Source: Rhodocyclaceae bacterium
GTDB taxonomy: Bacteria > Pseudomonadota > Gammaproteobacteria > Burkholderiales > Rhodocyclaceae
Length of the DNA: 64,000 nucleotides
NCBI GenBank assembly: GCA_019455325.1
Contig: JACFMQ010000013.1
Coordinates: 32,525-96,524, forward strand
Reading direction: 5' to 3'
Below the pieces are notes generated by a model that made no database searches, had not been told where the DNA came from, and was given only the letters and a program-made list of their open reading frames with translations. Within the stretch, counting starts at the first letter, position 1. Each line of letters opens with the position of its first letter. Shown here one piece after another: positions 33,173 to 41,487 of the stretch. Made by a program: the position numbers and the translations under genes.

Positions 33173-33592
33173 TCAAAAGCCTTCCATTACGTCGACACTC
33201 CCGCTCGCGCCACCATCGCCGGCTCCCGACGTTCGCCCAGCCGGCTGCCCTTGCCTGCGGGAAACGCTGCGCACCCGCTGTGGCAACAATTCCCGCACCA
33301 GTTCCATGCCAAGGGCGTCCTTCTCCAGGGTCATCGCCCTTGACAGGTCATCGAGCCGGCCCAGCACGTGCAGCGCGCGCAGGAAGGTGTGCAGCGCGGT
33401 GCCGGGATAGCCTTCTTCCATGCGCCTGACGGTGCTCAGGGACGTGCCGATGCGCTGCGCCAGGTCTTCCTGGCTCAGGCGGCGCATGCGCCGCGCCGCC
33501 GAGATGTCCTGCCCCAGGCGGCGCAGCGCATGCGCGATGGGCTGCGGCATCGCCACCTGCGCTCCAGAGCGCTTCTGACCGGAAGAGGACAT
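33173..33592 (-). CDS. HipB-like helix-turn-helix regulator without a HipA partner
   Basis: 139 residues. The HTH lies at about 27-80 (ISAARRMRRLSQEDLAQRIGTSLSTVRRMEEG), in the style of HipB antitoxins. Such genes are normally followed at once by the hipA kinase gene. Here the next gene on the strand is the TIGR04255 gene 95 bp away, and no HipA-like frame is visible. It may be an orphan antitoxin or may serve the three genes after it. The promoter region (33593-33660) is AT-rich and holds an 18-bp perfect palindrome. Confidence 0.75.
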   Translation of the reverse strand: MSSSGQKRSGAQVAMPQPIAHALRRLGQDISAARRMRRLSQEDLAQRIGTSLSTVRRMEEGYPGTALHTFLRALHVLGRLDDLSRAMTLEKDALGMELVRELLPQRVRSVSRRQGQPAGRTSGAGDGGASGSVDVMEGF

Positions 33593-33609
33593 GAATTAAG
33601 CCGCAAATA

Positions 33610-33647
33610 TGAATTTAATTCAGCAATAAGCATTCAAATTTGAATGC
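33610..33647. promoter_or_regulatory. Palindromic operator region upstream of the HipB-like gene
   Basis: GCATTCAAATTTGAATGC at 33630-33647 is an 18-bp perfect palindrome. A second, weaker one (TGAAT at 33610-33614 with ATTCA at 33618-33622) shares the TGAAT/ATTCA half-site. Both are just upstream of the start at 33592 in a locally AT-rich segment. Binding by the HipB-like protein is inferred from position. Confidence 0.6.
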
Positions 33648-34337
33648 ATAAGTATGGTCTAGTCAACAAGCCCAAGTTTGGAATTAATAGGCCATGAAAA
33701 GGCTGGCTTCTGTCGGTCCGCTGCTACCCCGCTTGCAGTTCTGGGGACCGCGCTGCGCCATCGCGCTGTCTGATCGCTGCATGACGATCAGGCCACCAAT
33801 GTCCAATGAGACCCGACAGGCAATCCCCTCGTCATCGCTCAGTCCTGTCGTCGGAACTACCCAATCGCTCCTTCCCATGAGTGCGGAACCGGACTGTCAT
33901 GCTTTGTCGATCTAGAGGCAGACCTCCCGCGTCTTGCCCGAAACCTCGCCGCACCCCGTCGAAGCGCCATCGCCACGCCTGTTTCTGCCCGAACTGTGTC
34001 TCCTGATAGACCGTCGCTGTCTTGCACGCCGGTAACGCCCAGACTCGAACGCGAGAAGACCGAATCCGTCTTTCGCCGCGATGGCGTCTGTAGCAAAACC
34101 TCGTTATCGAGCCATCCTGCCATGTGCAGTCAACCGCTTGAAGCATACCGCCACGCAGAGGCTCGGTGCTGGTGGACAAGCGCCATATCGACAGGCGGCT
34201 GCTCTGCTGAACATCCGTCATCCCGGCCGTTGCCACAAGCCAGGCCGCCACCGTCTCCCCGTGAAGGCGCGTCCCGGCAGCGATTCCAATCAACGAGAGG
34301 AAACAGATGTCCTGAATCCGGTTACCAGGGAGCAGCC
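33648..34337. other. 690-bp intergenic stretch with no convincing gene
   Basis: Short open frames exist on both strands (for example 33694-33915 plus and 33857-34123 minus), but none has a good ribosome site, a recognisable motif or consistent codon use. The region separates the leftward accessory genes from the rightward ICE core, so it may hold divergent promoters or decayed genes. Confidence 0.45.
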
Positions 34338-35099
34338 ATGAGAAAGTCATTTTCTTCCGGCGCCCAAGCCAAGGTCTTCTACCGTCCAATCGAGGCGGCC
34401 ATCCAGTGGGCAGGGCTGTCGCGTTTCGAGCGTCGCATCCTCGATGTCGCCAAGGGGATGAACCGCTTGCCGGACCACCCCGAACTGGCACGCTGGCCAC
34501 AGCTTCGCCTGAACGCGGAACGGATCTACGACGCACTGGTGCATCTCGACCTGCCCTACGGCAAGGATGGCATCACGAGCAACGACCCCGCCTTGCTCAA
34601 TGACCCTGGCCTTACGATCCGCCACGTCGATCTGAAGGCTTGGATGATCCGTTTCTATCCCGACCAGCGACCGGCCTTCCTGTTCGATGCGTTCGAGCGT
34701 CACGTGCATCCGGCCGTCAGTGCCGATGCTGTGCAGGCACTGGTCATGGATCGCGAGGCGTTGAAGCTCCAGCTTGCCGACAAGGTGCAAGCCTGGGACG
34801 CGCTCTATGAGCAGTTCCAGACGCTCAGCCAGGAGCACAAGGCGCGCACGGAGCACGAGAAGCGGTCCGGGATGCCGGGCGCCCGCAGTGAATCCACCTA
34901 CCTGAATATCGTTGGCGGTCTTCTGACCCTGCTGTTGGGCAAGTCACCCAATGGCGTTCCCTATTCGTCTTTCGAGACGCTGGAATCGGTCATCAGTGCG
35001 CTGGTTGCCCATTACGGCGACAAATCCGGAATCAGCGAGCGAACGCTGTGGGCGAAGTTTTCGGCAGCCAAGCGTCACCTCGCCACTCAGGACCGCTGA
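34338..35099 (+). CDS. ICE protein of unknown function at the start of the maintenance module
   Basis: 253 residues, not recognised as a named family. It is a basic, soluble protein opening KSFSSGAQAKVFYRPIEAAIQWAGLSRFE, with a predicted coiled-coil middle (about 135-185: DREALKLQLADKVQAWDALYEQF) and a C-terminal helix-rich part (SSFETLESVISALVAHYGDKSGISERTLWAKFSAAKRHL). The ATG has GGGAGC 5 nt upstream. Its position before the AlpA and ParA genes is typical for PFGI-1-class elements, and the final segment could be a DNA-binding or multimerisation region. Confidence 0.75.
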   Translation: MRKSFSSGAQAKVFYRPIEAAIQWAGLSRFERRILDVAKGMNRLPDHPELARWPQLRLNAERIYDALVHLDLPYGKDGITSNDPALLNDPGLTIRHVDLKAWMIRFYPDQRPAFLFDAFERHVHPAVSADAVQALVMDREALKLQLADKVQAWDALYEQFQTLSQEHKARTEHEKRSGMPGARSESTYLNIVGGLLTLLLGKSPNGVPYSSFETLESVISALVAHYGDKSGISERTLWAKFSAAKRHLATQDR

Positions 35100-35209
35100 C
35101 TGCAAGTGCAGACGGCGTGTCTGCACTTGCGGTGACTGCGCGGGAACCGCGCTATTGAATACGGGGCACTTCCATCACCGCCGCTACACAGCGCCAAGGA
35201 GTGTCCCTC

Positions 35210-35428
35210 GTGACTGCCAAGACCATCGCCACCGCGACGCCGAACGAACACCGCATCCTGCGCCGCGCGGAAGTCGAGGCCAAGACCGGCTTCAAACGCG
35301 CCCACATCTACAACCTGATCAAGGAGGGCAAGTTTCCCAAGCCCCTGCGCCTCGGGGTACGCGCCATCGGCTGGGATTCGGTGGAGATCGATCAGTGGAT
35401 CACCGATCGACTCAGGGAACGGGCGTGA
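35210..35428 (+). CDS. AlpA family phage-type regulator
   Basis: 72 residues. It has a winged helix-turn-helix of the MerR/AlpA type (RILRRAEVEAKTGFKRAHIYNLIKEGKFPKPLRLGVRAIGWDSVEIDQWI). GTG at 35210 is chosen because AAGGAG ends 8 nt before it; GTG at 35201 overlaps that site. AlpA proteins activate excision or integrase expression in other elements. Here it precedes parA by 41 bp and may regulate the ICE core operon. Confidence 0.9.
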   Translation: MTAKTIATATPNEHRILRRAEVEAKTGFKRAHIYNLIKEGKFPKPLRLGVRAIGWDSVEIDQWITDRLRERA

Positions 35429-35469
35429 GCCCGCGCTCCCCCGGAATCCCTTCCACGAGGAGTCGCGCC

Positions 35470-36336
35470 ATGCAGGTGGTATCCATCATTTCGACCAAGG
35501 GAGGCGTCGGCAAGACGACCACTGCAGCGAACCTGGGCGGTTTCATCGCCGATGCGGGACTGCGCGTGCTGCTGCTGGACTTGGACGTACAGCCCACCTT
35601 GTCGAGCTACTTCACGCTCGGCACGCGTGCGCCTGCCGGCATCTACGAGATGCTGGCCTTCAACGAGCAGCGTATCGAGCAATTGGCTTCGCAGACCGCT
35701 GTGGCGGGTCTCGACCTGGTGGTGTCGAACGACCACCGCGGCGAACTGAACACACTGCTGCTGCACGCGCCCGACGGTCGGCTGCGCCTGCGTCACCTGC
35801 TCCCCGCGCTGGCGTCGCACTACGACCTGCTGCTGATCGATACCCAGGGCGCGCGCAGTGTGCTGCTGGAGATGGCGGTACTGGCTTCCAACCTGGCGCT
35901 GTCACCGGTGACGCCGGAAATCCTGGCGGCGCGTGAACTGAGGCGCGGCACGCTGCAACTGATCGAGGACATCGCTCCGTATCGGCACCTCGGCATCGAG
36001 CCGCCACCGCTGCGCTTGCTCATCAACCGTGTGCATCCGGTTTCGTCGAACGCCCGACTGATCCAGCAGGCCCTGCGACAAGTGTTCCAGGCGCACGCTG
36101 GCATACAGGTCCTGAACACCGACGTCCCGGCCATCGAGGCCTACCCACGTGCCGCTACACGGGGACTGCCAGTGCATCGCGTCGAATACCGGCAACCAGT
36201 GGGCCGTACTGCGCCAGCGGCGTTGGAGACGATGCGTACGCTGGCTGGAGAGCTGTTCCCGGCATGGCGGGAACGCTTTGCGTGCGTTACCGGCAGAGAC
36301 CGCGCAGTGGGAGCCAGTCATGGCGAACGCGCATGA
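35470..36336 (+). CDS. parA: ParA family partition ATPase of the ICE
   Basis: 288 residues. It has the deviant Walker A motif at the N-terminus (STKGGVGKTTTAANLG), Walker B-like LLLIDTQGA and LLLDLDVQP. It keeps the excised, replicating ICE in dividing cells together with ParB. In PAPI-1-type elements the equivalent soj gene is required for ICE maintenance. The 3' end overlaps the next small gene by 17 bp. Confidence 0.94.
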   Translation: MQVVSIISTKGGVGKTTTAANLGGFIADAGLRVLLLDLDVQPTLSSYFTLGTRAPAGIYEMLAFNEQRIEQLASQTAVAGLDLVVSNDHRGELNTLLLHAPDGRLRLRHLLPALASHYDLLLIDTQGARSVLLEMAVLASNLALSPVTPEILAARELRRGTLQLIEDIAPYRHLGIEPPPLRLLINRVHPVSSNARLIQQALRQVFQAHAGIQVLNTDVPAIEAYPRAATRGLPVHRVEYRQPVGRTAPAALETMRTLAGELFPAWRERFACVTGRDRAVGASHGERA

Positions 36337-36568
36337 ACTGGCCCGCGGCCATGCGCGGCTGCGCGCGCTGATCCAGTTCGCGCTGGGCGAAGGCTGGCGC
36401 GTGAAGCGCACGCGCGGCGGGCACCTGATGTTCACCAAGCCTGGCTGCGCCGCGATCTACACCAGTTCGACCGCGAGCGATCACCGCGCCAGCCGCAACG
36501 CTCGTGCGCAGCTTCGCCGCGCTGATCGACAGGCACTGACGGCATCTCGGGAGAGCAGCGATGGCTGA
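36320..36568 (+). CDS. HicA-like small protein between parA and parB
   Basis: 82 residues. The central motif WRVKRTRGGHLMFTKPG resembles the HicA mRNA interferase fold, where a conserved His in a G(S/G)H motif is catalytic. The start overlaps the parA end by 17 bp and the stop overlaps the parB start by 8 bp, so the gene is embedded in the partition operon. No HicB-like antitoxin is adjacent. It could be a toxin kept in check by a partition protein, or a dsRNA-binding-fold protein recruited for another role. Confidence 0.7.
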   Translation: MANAHELARGHARLRALIQFALGEGWRVKRTRGGHLMFTKPGCAAIYTSSTASDHRASRNARAQLRRADRQALTASRESSDG

Positions 36569-38198
36569 TCCGACGCCGCAGGACATGGCCGCCAAGCTGC
36601 TGGCCAAGGGCTTCGAACGCAGCGGTCCTTCGGCCGCGGCGTTGACCGACCCCATCGCCGACACGCCGATGGTGGTGACGCTGGACGAACTGCGCCCCTA
36701 TGAACATGACCCGCGCGTGACGCGCAACCCGGCCTACGAGGAAATCAAGGCTTCGATCCGCGAGCGCGGGCTCGACGCGCCGCCCGCGATCACGCGCCGG
36801 CCGGGCGAGGCGCACTACATCATCAGGAACGGTGGCAATACGCGGCTCGCGATCCTGCGCGAATTGTGGAGCGAGACCAAGGAGGAGCGCTTCTTCCGCA
36901 TTGCGTGCCTGTTCCGCCCGTGGCCGGCGCGCGGCGAAATCGTGGCGCTGACCGGGCATCTGGCCGAGAACGAACTGCGCGGCGGGCTGACCTTCATCGA
37001 GCGGGCCTTGGGCATCGAGAAGGCGCGCGAGTTCTACGAGCAGGAAAGCGGCCAGGCGCTGTCGCAGAGCGAACTCGCGCGACGGCTGACGGCCGACGGC
37101 TATCCCGTGCCGCAGTCGCACATCAGTCGTATGGCCGATGCGGTGCGCTACCTGCTGCCCGCGATACCGAACCTGCTCTACGGCGGGTTGGGCCGGCATC
37201 AGGTGGACCGGCTCGCGGTACTGCGCAAGGCGTGCGAACGCACTTGGAAACGGCGTGCGCTGGGCCGCACAGTGACTGTGGACTTCGCCACCTTGTTTCA
37301 GGACGTGCTGACGCAGTTCGACACACAGCCGGACGACTTCTCGCCGCAGCGGGTGCAGGACGAACTGGTGGGCCAGATGGCCGAGTTGCTGGAGGCGGAC
37401 TACGACACGCTGGCGCTGGAGATCAACGACAGCGAAAGCCGCCAGCGTGCGCTGACCAGCGAACCGGTGCCTGTCGTGCTTGCTGCTCCTTCCGCACCGG
37501 TCTCCGCGCCTCAGCAGCCACCCGTGTCGTCCGGTCCGCGCGACACCACGCCGGTCTCGCCTGCGGCGTCAGCAGCGCCACCGCCTGCATCGCCCGAAGC
37601 GCCGCAGGACCAGCACGGACAACGCGACGAGCGCCTGCAAGGGCACATCGTGACACCGGCACCGACCACCGAGCGCCTGCAGTCCATCCAGCGGATGGTC
37701 GCCGACCAGCTCGGCGACAAGCTGCCCGACTTCGAGGCCGATGCGCTGCGTGCGATCCCCGTGCAGGCGGGCGGGCTCTATCCCATCTCGGACGTCTGGT
37801 ACATCGAGCCGAGCTTGGACGTGCCGGATCGCCTGCGTGTGCACATCGCGCAGTTCGCGCGCGAAATCGGCGAGGAAGCGGCGGTCGCCGACCACATCGA
37901 GGCCAGCGTCGGCGGCATCGGCTTCGTCTGCGCGGCGTCGGTTGTGGGCCAGGCGAAGGCGCTGCCGGCGTTCGCGCGGGCGGTGCTGACCCTGCTGCAT
38001 GTGCTGAGTGCGGCGCCGCCCTCCGCGAACGGAGTGGACCGCGCGCGGCTGGCCGACGAGCTGGCGGCGCTGCTCCATGGCCATGGCGGCTCGGCTACAC
38101 GCCTGAGCGATGCTGCGCTGGTGAAGCTGTTCCGTCTGCTGCGCCTGGCGCGCCGGCTGCTGGATCTGGAAGCCGGCGTAGCGAGCCAGAATTCCTGA
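36561..38198 (+). CDS. parB: ParB family protein of PFGI-1-class ICEs
   Basis: 545 residues. The N-terminal ParB nuclease-like domain (about 38-140) contains VVTLDELRPYEHDPR, IRERGLDAPP and the GGNTRLAIL box in place of the usual GERR. A KorB-type helix-turn-helix follows (SQSELARRLTADGYPVPQSHISRM). Then come a Pro/Ala-rich linker (about 300-355) and a C-terminal domain. It matches the ICE-specific ParB family (TIGR03764). It pairs with ParA. The centromere site is unknown; the repeated 17-bp palindromes at 39983, 41350 and 43269 are candidates. Confidence 0.9.
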   Translation: MADPTPQDMAAKLLAKGFERSGPSAAALTDPIADTPMVVTLDELRPYEHDPRVTRNPAYEEIKASIRERGLDAPPAITRRPGEAHYIIRNGGNTRLAILRELWSETKEERFFRIACLFRPWPARGEIVALTGHLAENELRGGLTFIERALGIEKAREFYEQESGQALSQSELARRLTADGYPVPQSHISRMADAVRYLLPAIPNLLYGGLGRHQVDRLAVLRKACERTWKRRALGRTVTVDFATLFQDVLTQFDTQPDDFSPQRVQDELVGQMAELLEADYDTLALEINDSESRQRALTSEPVPVVLAAPSAPVSAPQQPPVSSGPRDTTPVSPAASAAPPPASPEAPQDQHGQRDERLQGHIVTPAPTTERLQSIQRMVADQLGDKLPDFEADALRAIPVQAGGLYPISDVWYIEPSLDVPDRLRVHIAQFAREIGEEAAVADHIEASVGGIGFVCAASVVGQAKALPAFARAVLTLLHVLSAAPPSANGVDRARLADELAALLHGHGGSATRLSDAALVKLFRLLRLARRLLDLEAGVASQNS

Positions 38199-38215
38199 GC
38201 GCAGGAGGCTTCCGC

Positions 38216-38776
38216 ATGTCGGCACCGCACCCACTCAACCAAGCCGTGATCGCCCAGGCCCTGCATGACTTGCGCAACGGCCAGTTGCGCCGCTGCAAGG
38301 CCATGGGCTTCGGCGAGGAAGAGCTGGATGCGCTGAAGCACCCCGAACTCGTGAGCATGCTGGTGAATGCCACGGTATCGTGGTGTTCGGTGTCGGTGAA
38401 CCGGGATGTGTTGAAGCGGCTGCTGAGCCAGATGCACGACGTGGAGCGGGAGATCGCCACGGTGGACCGCATGCTGCGCCTGGGAGCGAGCACGGAGATG
38501 GTCAGCAAGTTCTACGGCCTCACGCATCAGGAAGTGGCGCTGCGCCGCGACATCCTTGGGCTGCCCAAGCGCAAGGGCCGGCATCCGGTGCTCGACGAGG
38601 CGCAGGACGTGGCCTTGTGGGAGCGCTGGAAGGCCGGCATCTCCGAGCGCCATATCGCCCTGACCGACGACATGGCGATGCTGGAGCTGACCATGGATCT
38701 GGCCGAGGCCATGACTCTGCCCATGTCGGTGATCTGGTCGGCGATACGGAACTGGATCGACCAGGAGCTGGTGTAG
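38216..38776 (+). CDS. DUF2857 family ICE protein
   Basis: 186 residues, with AGGAGG 7 nt before the ATG. Family features are the opening NQAVIAQALHDLRNGQLRRCKAMGF and RMLRLGASTEMVSKFYGLTHQEVALRRDILGL, which reads like a helix-turn-helix. This gives it the look of a transcription regulator. It lies between parB and the STY4528-type gene, the standard place in SPI-7 and PFGI-1 elements. Exact role unknown. Confidence 0.82.
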   Translation: MSAPHPLNQAVIAQALHDLRNGQLRRCKAMGFGEEELDALKHPELVSMLVNATVSWCSVSVNRDVLKRLLSQMHDVEREIATVDRMLRLGASTEMVSKFYGLTHQEVALRRDILGLPKRKGRHPVLDEAQDVALWERWKAGISERHIALTDDMAMLELTMDLAEAMTLPMSVIWSAIRNWIDQELV

Positions 38777-38778
38777 CC

Positions 38779-39981
38779 ATGACCACGGGCAGCGCATCAC
38801 GGCGCGATGGCCCGGTTGCGCTGTCGGCGTTGTTCGACGAGGCGCTGCGGCACCTTGAGTCGAAGGAACCGGCGCAGGGCATGGCGCCGGCCGCCGACGG
38901 CTTCCTCTACAGCGGCAACCGCCATGAGAGCGTGCCGCGCCGACTGTTCATCGACCGACGCCTGACGCCGCTGGAGCGCAACGCCTGGCAGGTGTTTCGC
39001 CTGCAGCTCAACGACGACGGCGTGACCGCCTTTCCCACCTACGACCAACTCCGCCCCTATCTGGCGTCCATGCCCTGTGCGGCGCAAGCCTCGCACGAGA
39101 CCGTGGCGCGCGCCTTGACGCTGCTGCGGCTGACGCGCTGGCTCAGCCTGGTGCGGCGGCGGCGCGATCCCAAGACCGGCCGCATCCAGGGGAACCTCTA
39201 CGTGCTGCACGACGAACCGCTGTCGCCCTTCGAGGCGATGCAGCTCGACCCCGACTATCTGGGCCTGGTGAGCCAAGCGCTCACGCACGCGGCGAAGGCG
39301 GTGCAGGTCGTGGGCATGAACACGCTGCGGGAGATCGCTGAAGACCCGCTGCTCAGCGGGCGCACGCTGCCGACCCGCTTGCAGGTGCTCGCGCAGCGCA
39401 TGGTGCGGCATGGCTGGACGACGCCAGGTTATCCACAGGAGGGTGCGGACCACGAATCCGAAGAAGGCCAGGAAGCCCTGCTTCGGAATGGCGCACGCCC
39501 GTCTTCGGAATCCGAAGCAGGGCCGAAACCCGCGCCGGACGGCTCTCTTCGGATTCCGAAGGAGGACCGTACAGTACGTAATGATCGTATAAATGAAGTA
39601 CGTACAGTACCGCGCGCGAGGGCCCTGCAGAACCTGCGGCTGCCGGAGCGTTTCCTGCGCTTGAAGGACGAACAGCAGGCCGGCGCGCTGGTGGCGCTGC
39701 AGCAGGTGGACGAAGCGCAGCGGCAGGCCGTTCTCGACGAGTGGGCGGCACGCTGCCACAACAGCGCGGTGCGCAACCCGGCCGGCTACCTGTTCGGCAT
39801 CATCCAGAAGGCGATCCGCGGAGAGTTCAAGGCGTGGGCGGGCACCGACGCAGCAGCGCCGCTCGCGCCGCGAGCTGCGGGGCCCGCGTCATCGTCGTCG
39901 CCTTCGGCCTCCCGCCCAGCCGACCCCGAGGTGGCGCGCGTCTACCTCGCACGGCTGCGTTCAGCCTTGCGCGATCCCTGA
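38779..39981 (+). CDS. STY4528 family ICE replication-associated protein
   Basis: 400 residues. The N-terminal half (PRRLFIDRRLTPLERNAWQVFRLQL, FPTYDQLRPYLASMPC, HETVARALTLLRLTRWLSLVRRRRD) looks like a winged-helix replication initiator. The C-terminal part (RLPERFLRLKDEQQAGALVALQQV and NPAGYLFGIIQKAIRGEFKAW) is conserved in the family. The linker (about 215-275) is rich in Glu, Ser and Pro, and its DNA is repetitive (TTCGGAATCCGAAG-like units near 39440-39560). It is thought to take part in replication of the excised element. Confidence 0.82.
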   Translation: MTTGSASRRDGPVALSALFDEALRHLESKEPAQGMAPAADGFLYSGNRHESVPRRLFIDRRLTPLERNAWQVFRLQLNDDGVTAFPTYDQLRPYLASMPCAAQASHETVARALTLLRLTRWLSLVRRRRDPKTGRIQGNLYVLHDEPLSPFEAMQLDPDYLGLVSQALTHAAKAVQVVGMNTLREIAEDPLLSGRTLPTRLQVLAQRMVRHGWTTPGYPQEGADHESEEGQEALLRNGARPSSESEAGPKPAPDGSLRIPKEDRTVRNDRINEVRTVPRARALQNLRLPERFLRLKDEQQAGALVALQQVDEAQRQAVLDEWAARCHNSAVRNPAGYLFGIIQKAIRGEFKAWAGTDAAAPLAPRAAGPASSSSPSASRPADPEVARVYLARLRSALRDP

Positions 39982-39982
39982 G

Positions 39983-39999
39983 CTATCCCCAGGGGATAG
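39983..39999. repeat. 17-bp ICE palindrome, copy 1
   Basis: CTATCCCCAGGGGATAG has perfect 8-bp arms around a central A. It lies 1 bp after the STY4528-type gene and 33 bp before the end of the nuclease gene. The next 30 bp (CGGAACA, then GCCTTCCGTG) resemble those after copy 2. Confidence 0.85.
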
Positions 40000-40032
40000 A
40001 CGGAACAGGTCGCCTTCCGTGGGGTGATCCGG

Positions 40033-41250
40033 TCAGGTCGCGGCTTCGTCTTCTTCCGTTTCCCGCCAATAGGCGTAGTTGAACAGTGCATCCAGCTCCG
40101 TGAAGTCGTCCAGGCCCAACGATCGTCTGACCGTATCGGCATGCCCGCAGTACCTTGCGTAGCTTTCCGCACTGACGTTCTGCTTGGTTGGATGCAGTGG
40201 GTAGTCCCGGATGCCGGCGAGCGCCAGTCCCGACACCGCGTTCTGGTTCATCACGGCGAACCGCTTGTTGTCCAGCGCGTGCAGAATCTCAGTCAGCAGG
40301 TTGATGCCTGCTCCGGTGATGGCGCCGAAATGTCCATGTAGAACGGTAAACGCTTCGGCAGGCGAGAGGTTGCGCCGGTCAAGGATGTCCGCCACTGCGG
40401 CCACGAACTGCCCTGGGTGGTTGGCGATCCGGCTCTTGCTGCGGTGCAGCCCGCCGGAATGGAACAGGCCGATCAGCGCGTCGTAGTTACTCGAAAAGTC
40501 CCGCCTGGCATTGCTGCTCAGGGCCGCCAGCTCTGCCAGCCTGCGCCTTGCCTGGCGCAGGTTTCCCTTGCGGCCGTTCTTCTGCGCAGTGAATCCATGC
40601 GCTGAATCGTCGCTTTTCATCAGCTCCAGGAGGTCGGCCAGGATCGTGAAGTCCGACCCCTTGGTTCGGCTCGCCTTCTGCGCGCGCTTCTTGGCCACCT
40701 TCCGGCAAGTGTCGTGGATGATGTATTCCCGCTCGTAGGCATCAATCCGGGGCTTGGTCGCTGGCACGAGAATCCTGTCCGCGACCAGCGCATCGAGGTG
40801 TCGCGTGACAGATGCCATCAGCGCGCCGCTCGCGTCGTCGATGAGGGCCGATGCCTCGTAGTTTCCGTAGAAGCCTCCGTGGGTGAGGTTGGCCGAGCCG
40901 ACGATCACCGAGCATTGCTTGCCATTCTGGAAGGCGTAGATCTTCGGGTGGAAGGTGTCGCTGGCGTTGCTGAGGTACAGGACGAGCGCGTGCTTCTCGG
41001 CGAGCGCAAAGAGCTGTCGGAGTGCTTCGGGTTCGGTCAGGTAGAAGTCCAGACCTATCGCAAACCTGGCCTTCAATCCGCTTTCCAGCGCCTTGCGCAA
41101 GGGCTTCAACAAGTCGCCGAGGGCCGAGGTCTTCGCGAACGCCACCAGGCATTCCAGGCGTTCCGCCCGCTTCAGCAGCTTCTCGACCACGTGGCCGTGC
41201 CCGTGCTCTTCCTCGTTCAACAGCAACTGAACGGCTTTCCCATCCTGCAT
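40033..41250 (-). CDS. Phospholipase-D-fold nuclease-like protein, ICE cargo
   Basis: 405 residues. The single HKD-type motif, FHPKIYAF...SVIVGSANLTHGG (about residues 98-125), places it with PLD-fold nucleases, including those of restriction systems. The C-terminal half (after about 180) is unassigned, with a Lys/Arg-rich helical region (KKRAQKASRTKG) suited to nucleic-acid binding. It is the only minus-strand gene in this part of the ICE and is flanked by two copies of a 17-bp palindrome, so it looks inserted. A defence or anti-element role is plausible but unproven. It has no adjacent methylase. Confidence 0.75.
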   Translation of the reverse strand: MQDGKAVQLLLNEEEHGHGHVVEKLLKRAERLECLVAFAKTSALGDLLKPLRKALESGLKARFAIGLDFYLTEPEALRQLFALAEKHALVLYLSNASDTFHPKIYAFQNGKQCSVIVGSANLTHGGFYGNYEASALIDDASGALMASVTRHLDALVADRILVPATKPRIDAYEREYIIHDTCRKVAKKRAQKASRTKGSDFTILADLLELMKSDDSAHGFTAQKNGRKGNLRQARRRLAELAALSSNARRDFSSNYDALIGLFHSGGLHRSKSRIANHPGQFVAAVADILDRRNLSPAEAFTVLHGHFGAITGAGINLLTEILHALDNKRFAVMNQNAVSGLALAGIRDYPLHPTKQNVSAESYARYCGHADTVRRSLGLDDFTELDALFNYAYWRETEEDEAAT

Positions 41251-41349
41251 GTTTTCCCCTCGTTCTTCTGCGCAGCAACCCCAGGTGCGATGCGCCCCCA
41301 GTCATTGTCATGGTTCAAGCCCCGACATCAAGCATTGGTGGCTCAAGAC

Positions 41350-41366
41350 CTATCCCCAGGGGATAG
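41350..41366. repeat. 17-bp ICE palindrome, copy 2
   Basis: Identical to the copy at 39983-39999. It lies about 100 bp beyond the 5' end of the nuclease gene and 122 bp before the TIGR03761 gene. The downstream GCCTTCCGTGCGGAA forms a small extra inverted repeat. Confidence 0.85.
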
Positions 41367-41487
41367 CCGGCACACACAGCCTTCCGTGCGGAACAAACCG
41401 GGCGCGCATGGGCTGCGGTTTGTTGACTGACGGCCTTCCGGCCGATGCCGATGCTGGCGACTCGCCCCTTCACCGCGAGTCGCTCCC

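Noticed and set aside
33694-34123. Short frames (73 and 88 residues) before the first ICE core gene.
   Set aside because: No start signals and no recognisable protein features; reported only as an intergenic stretch.
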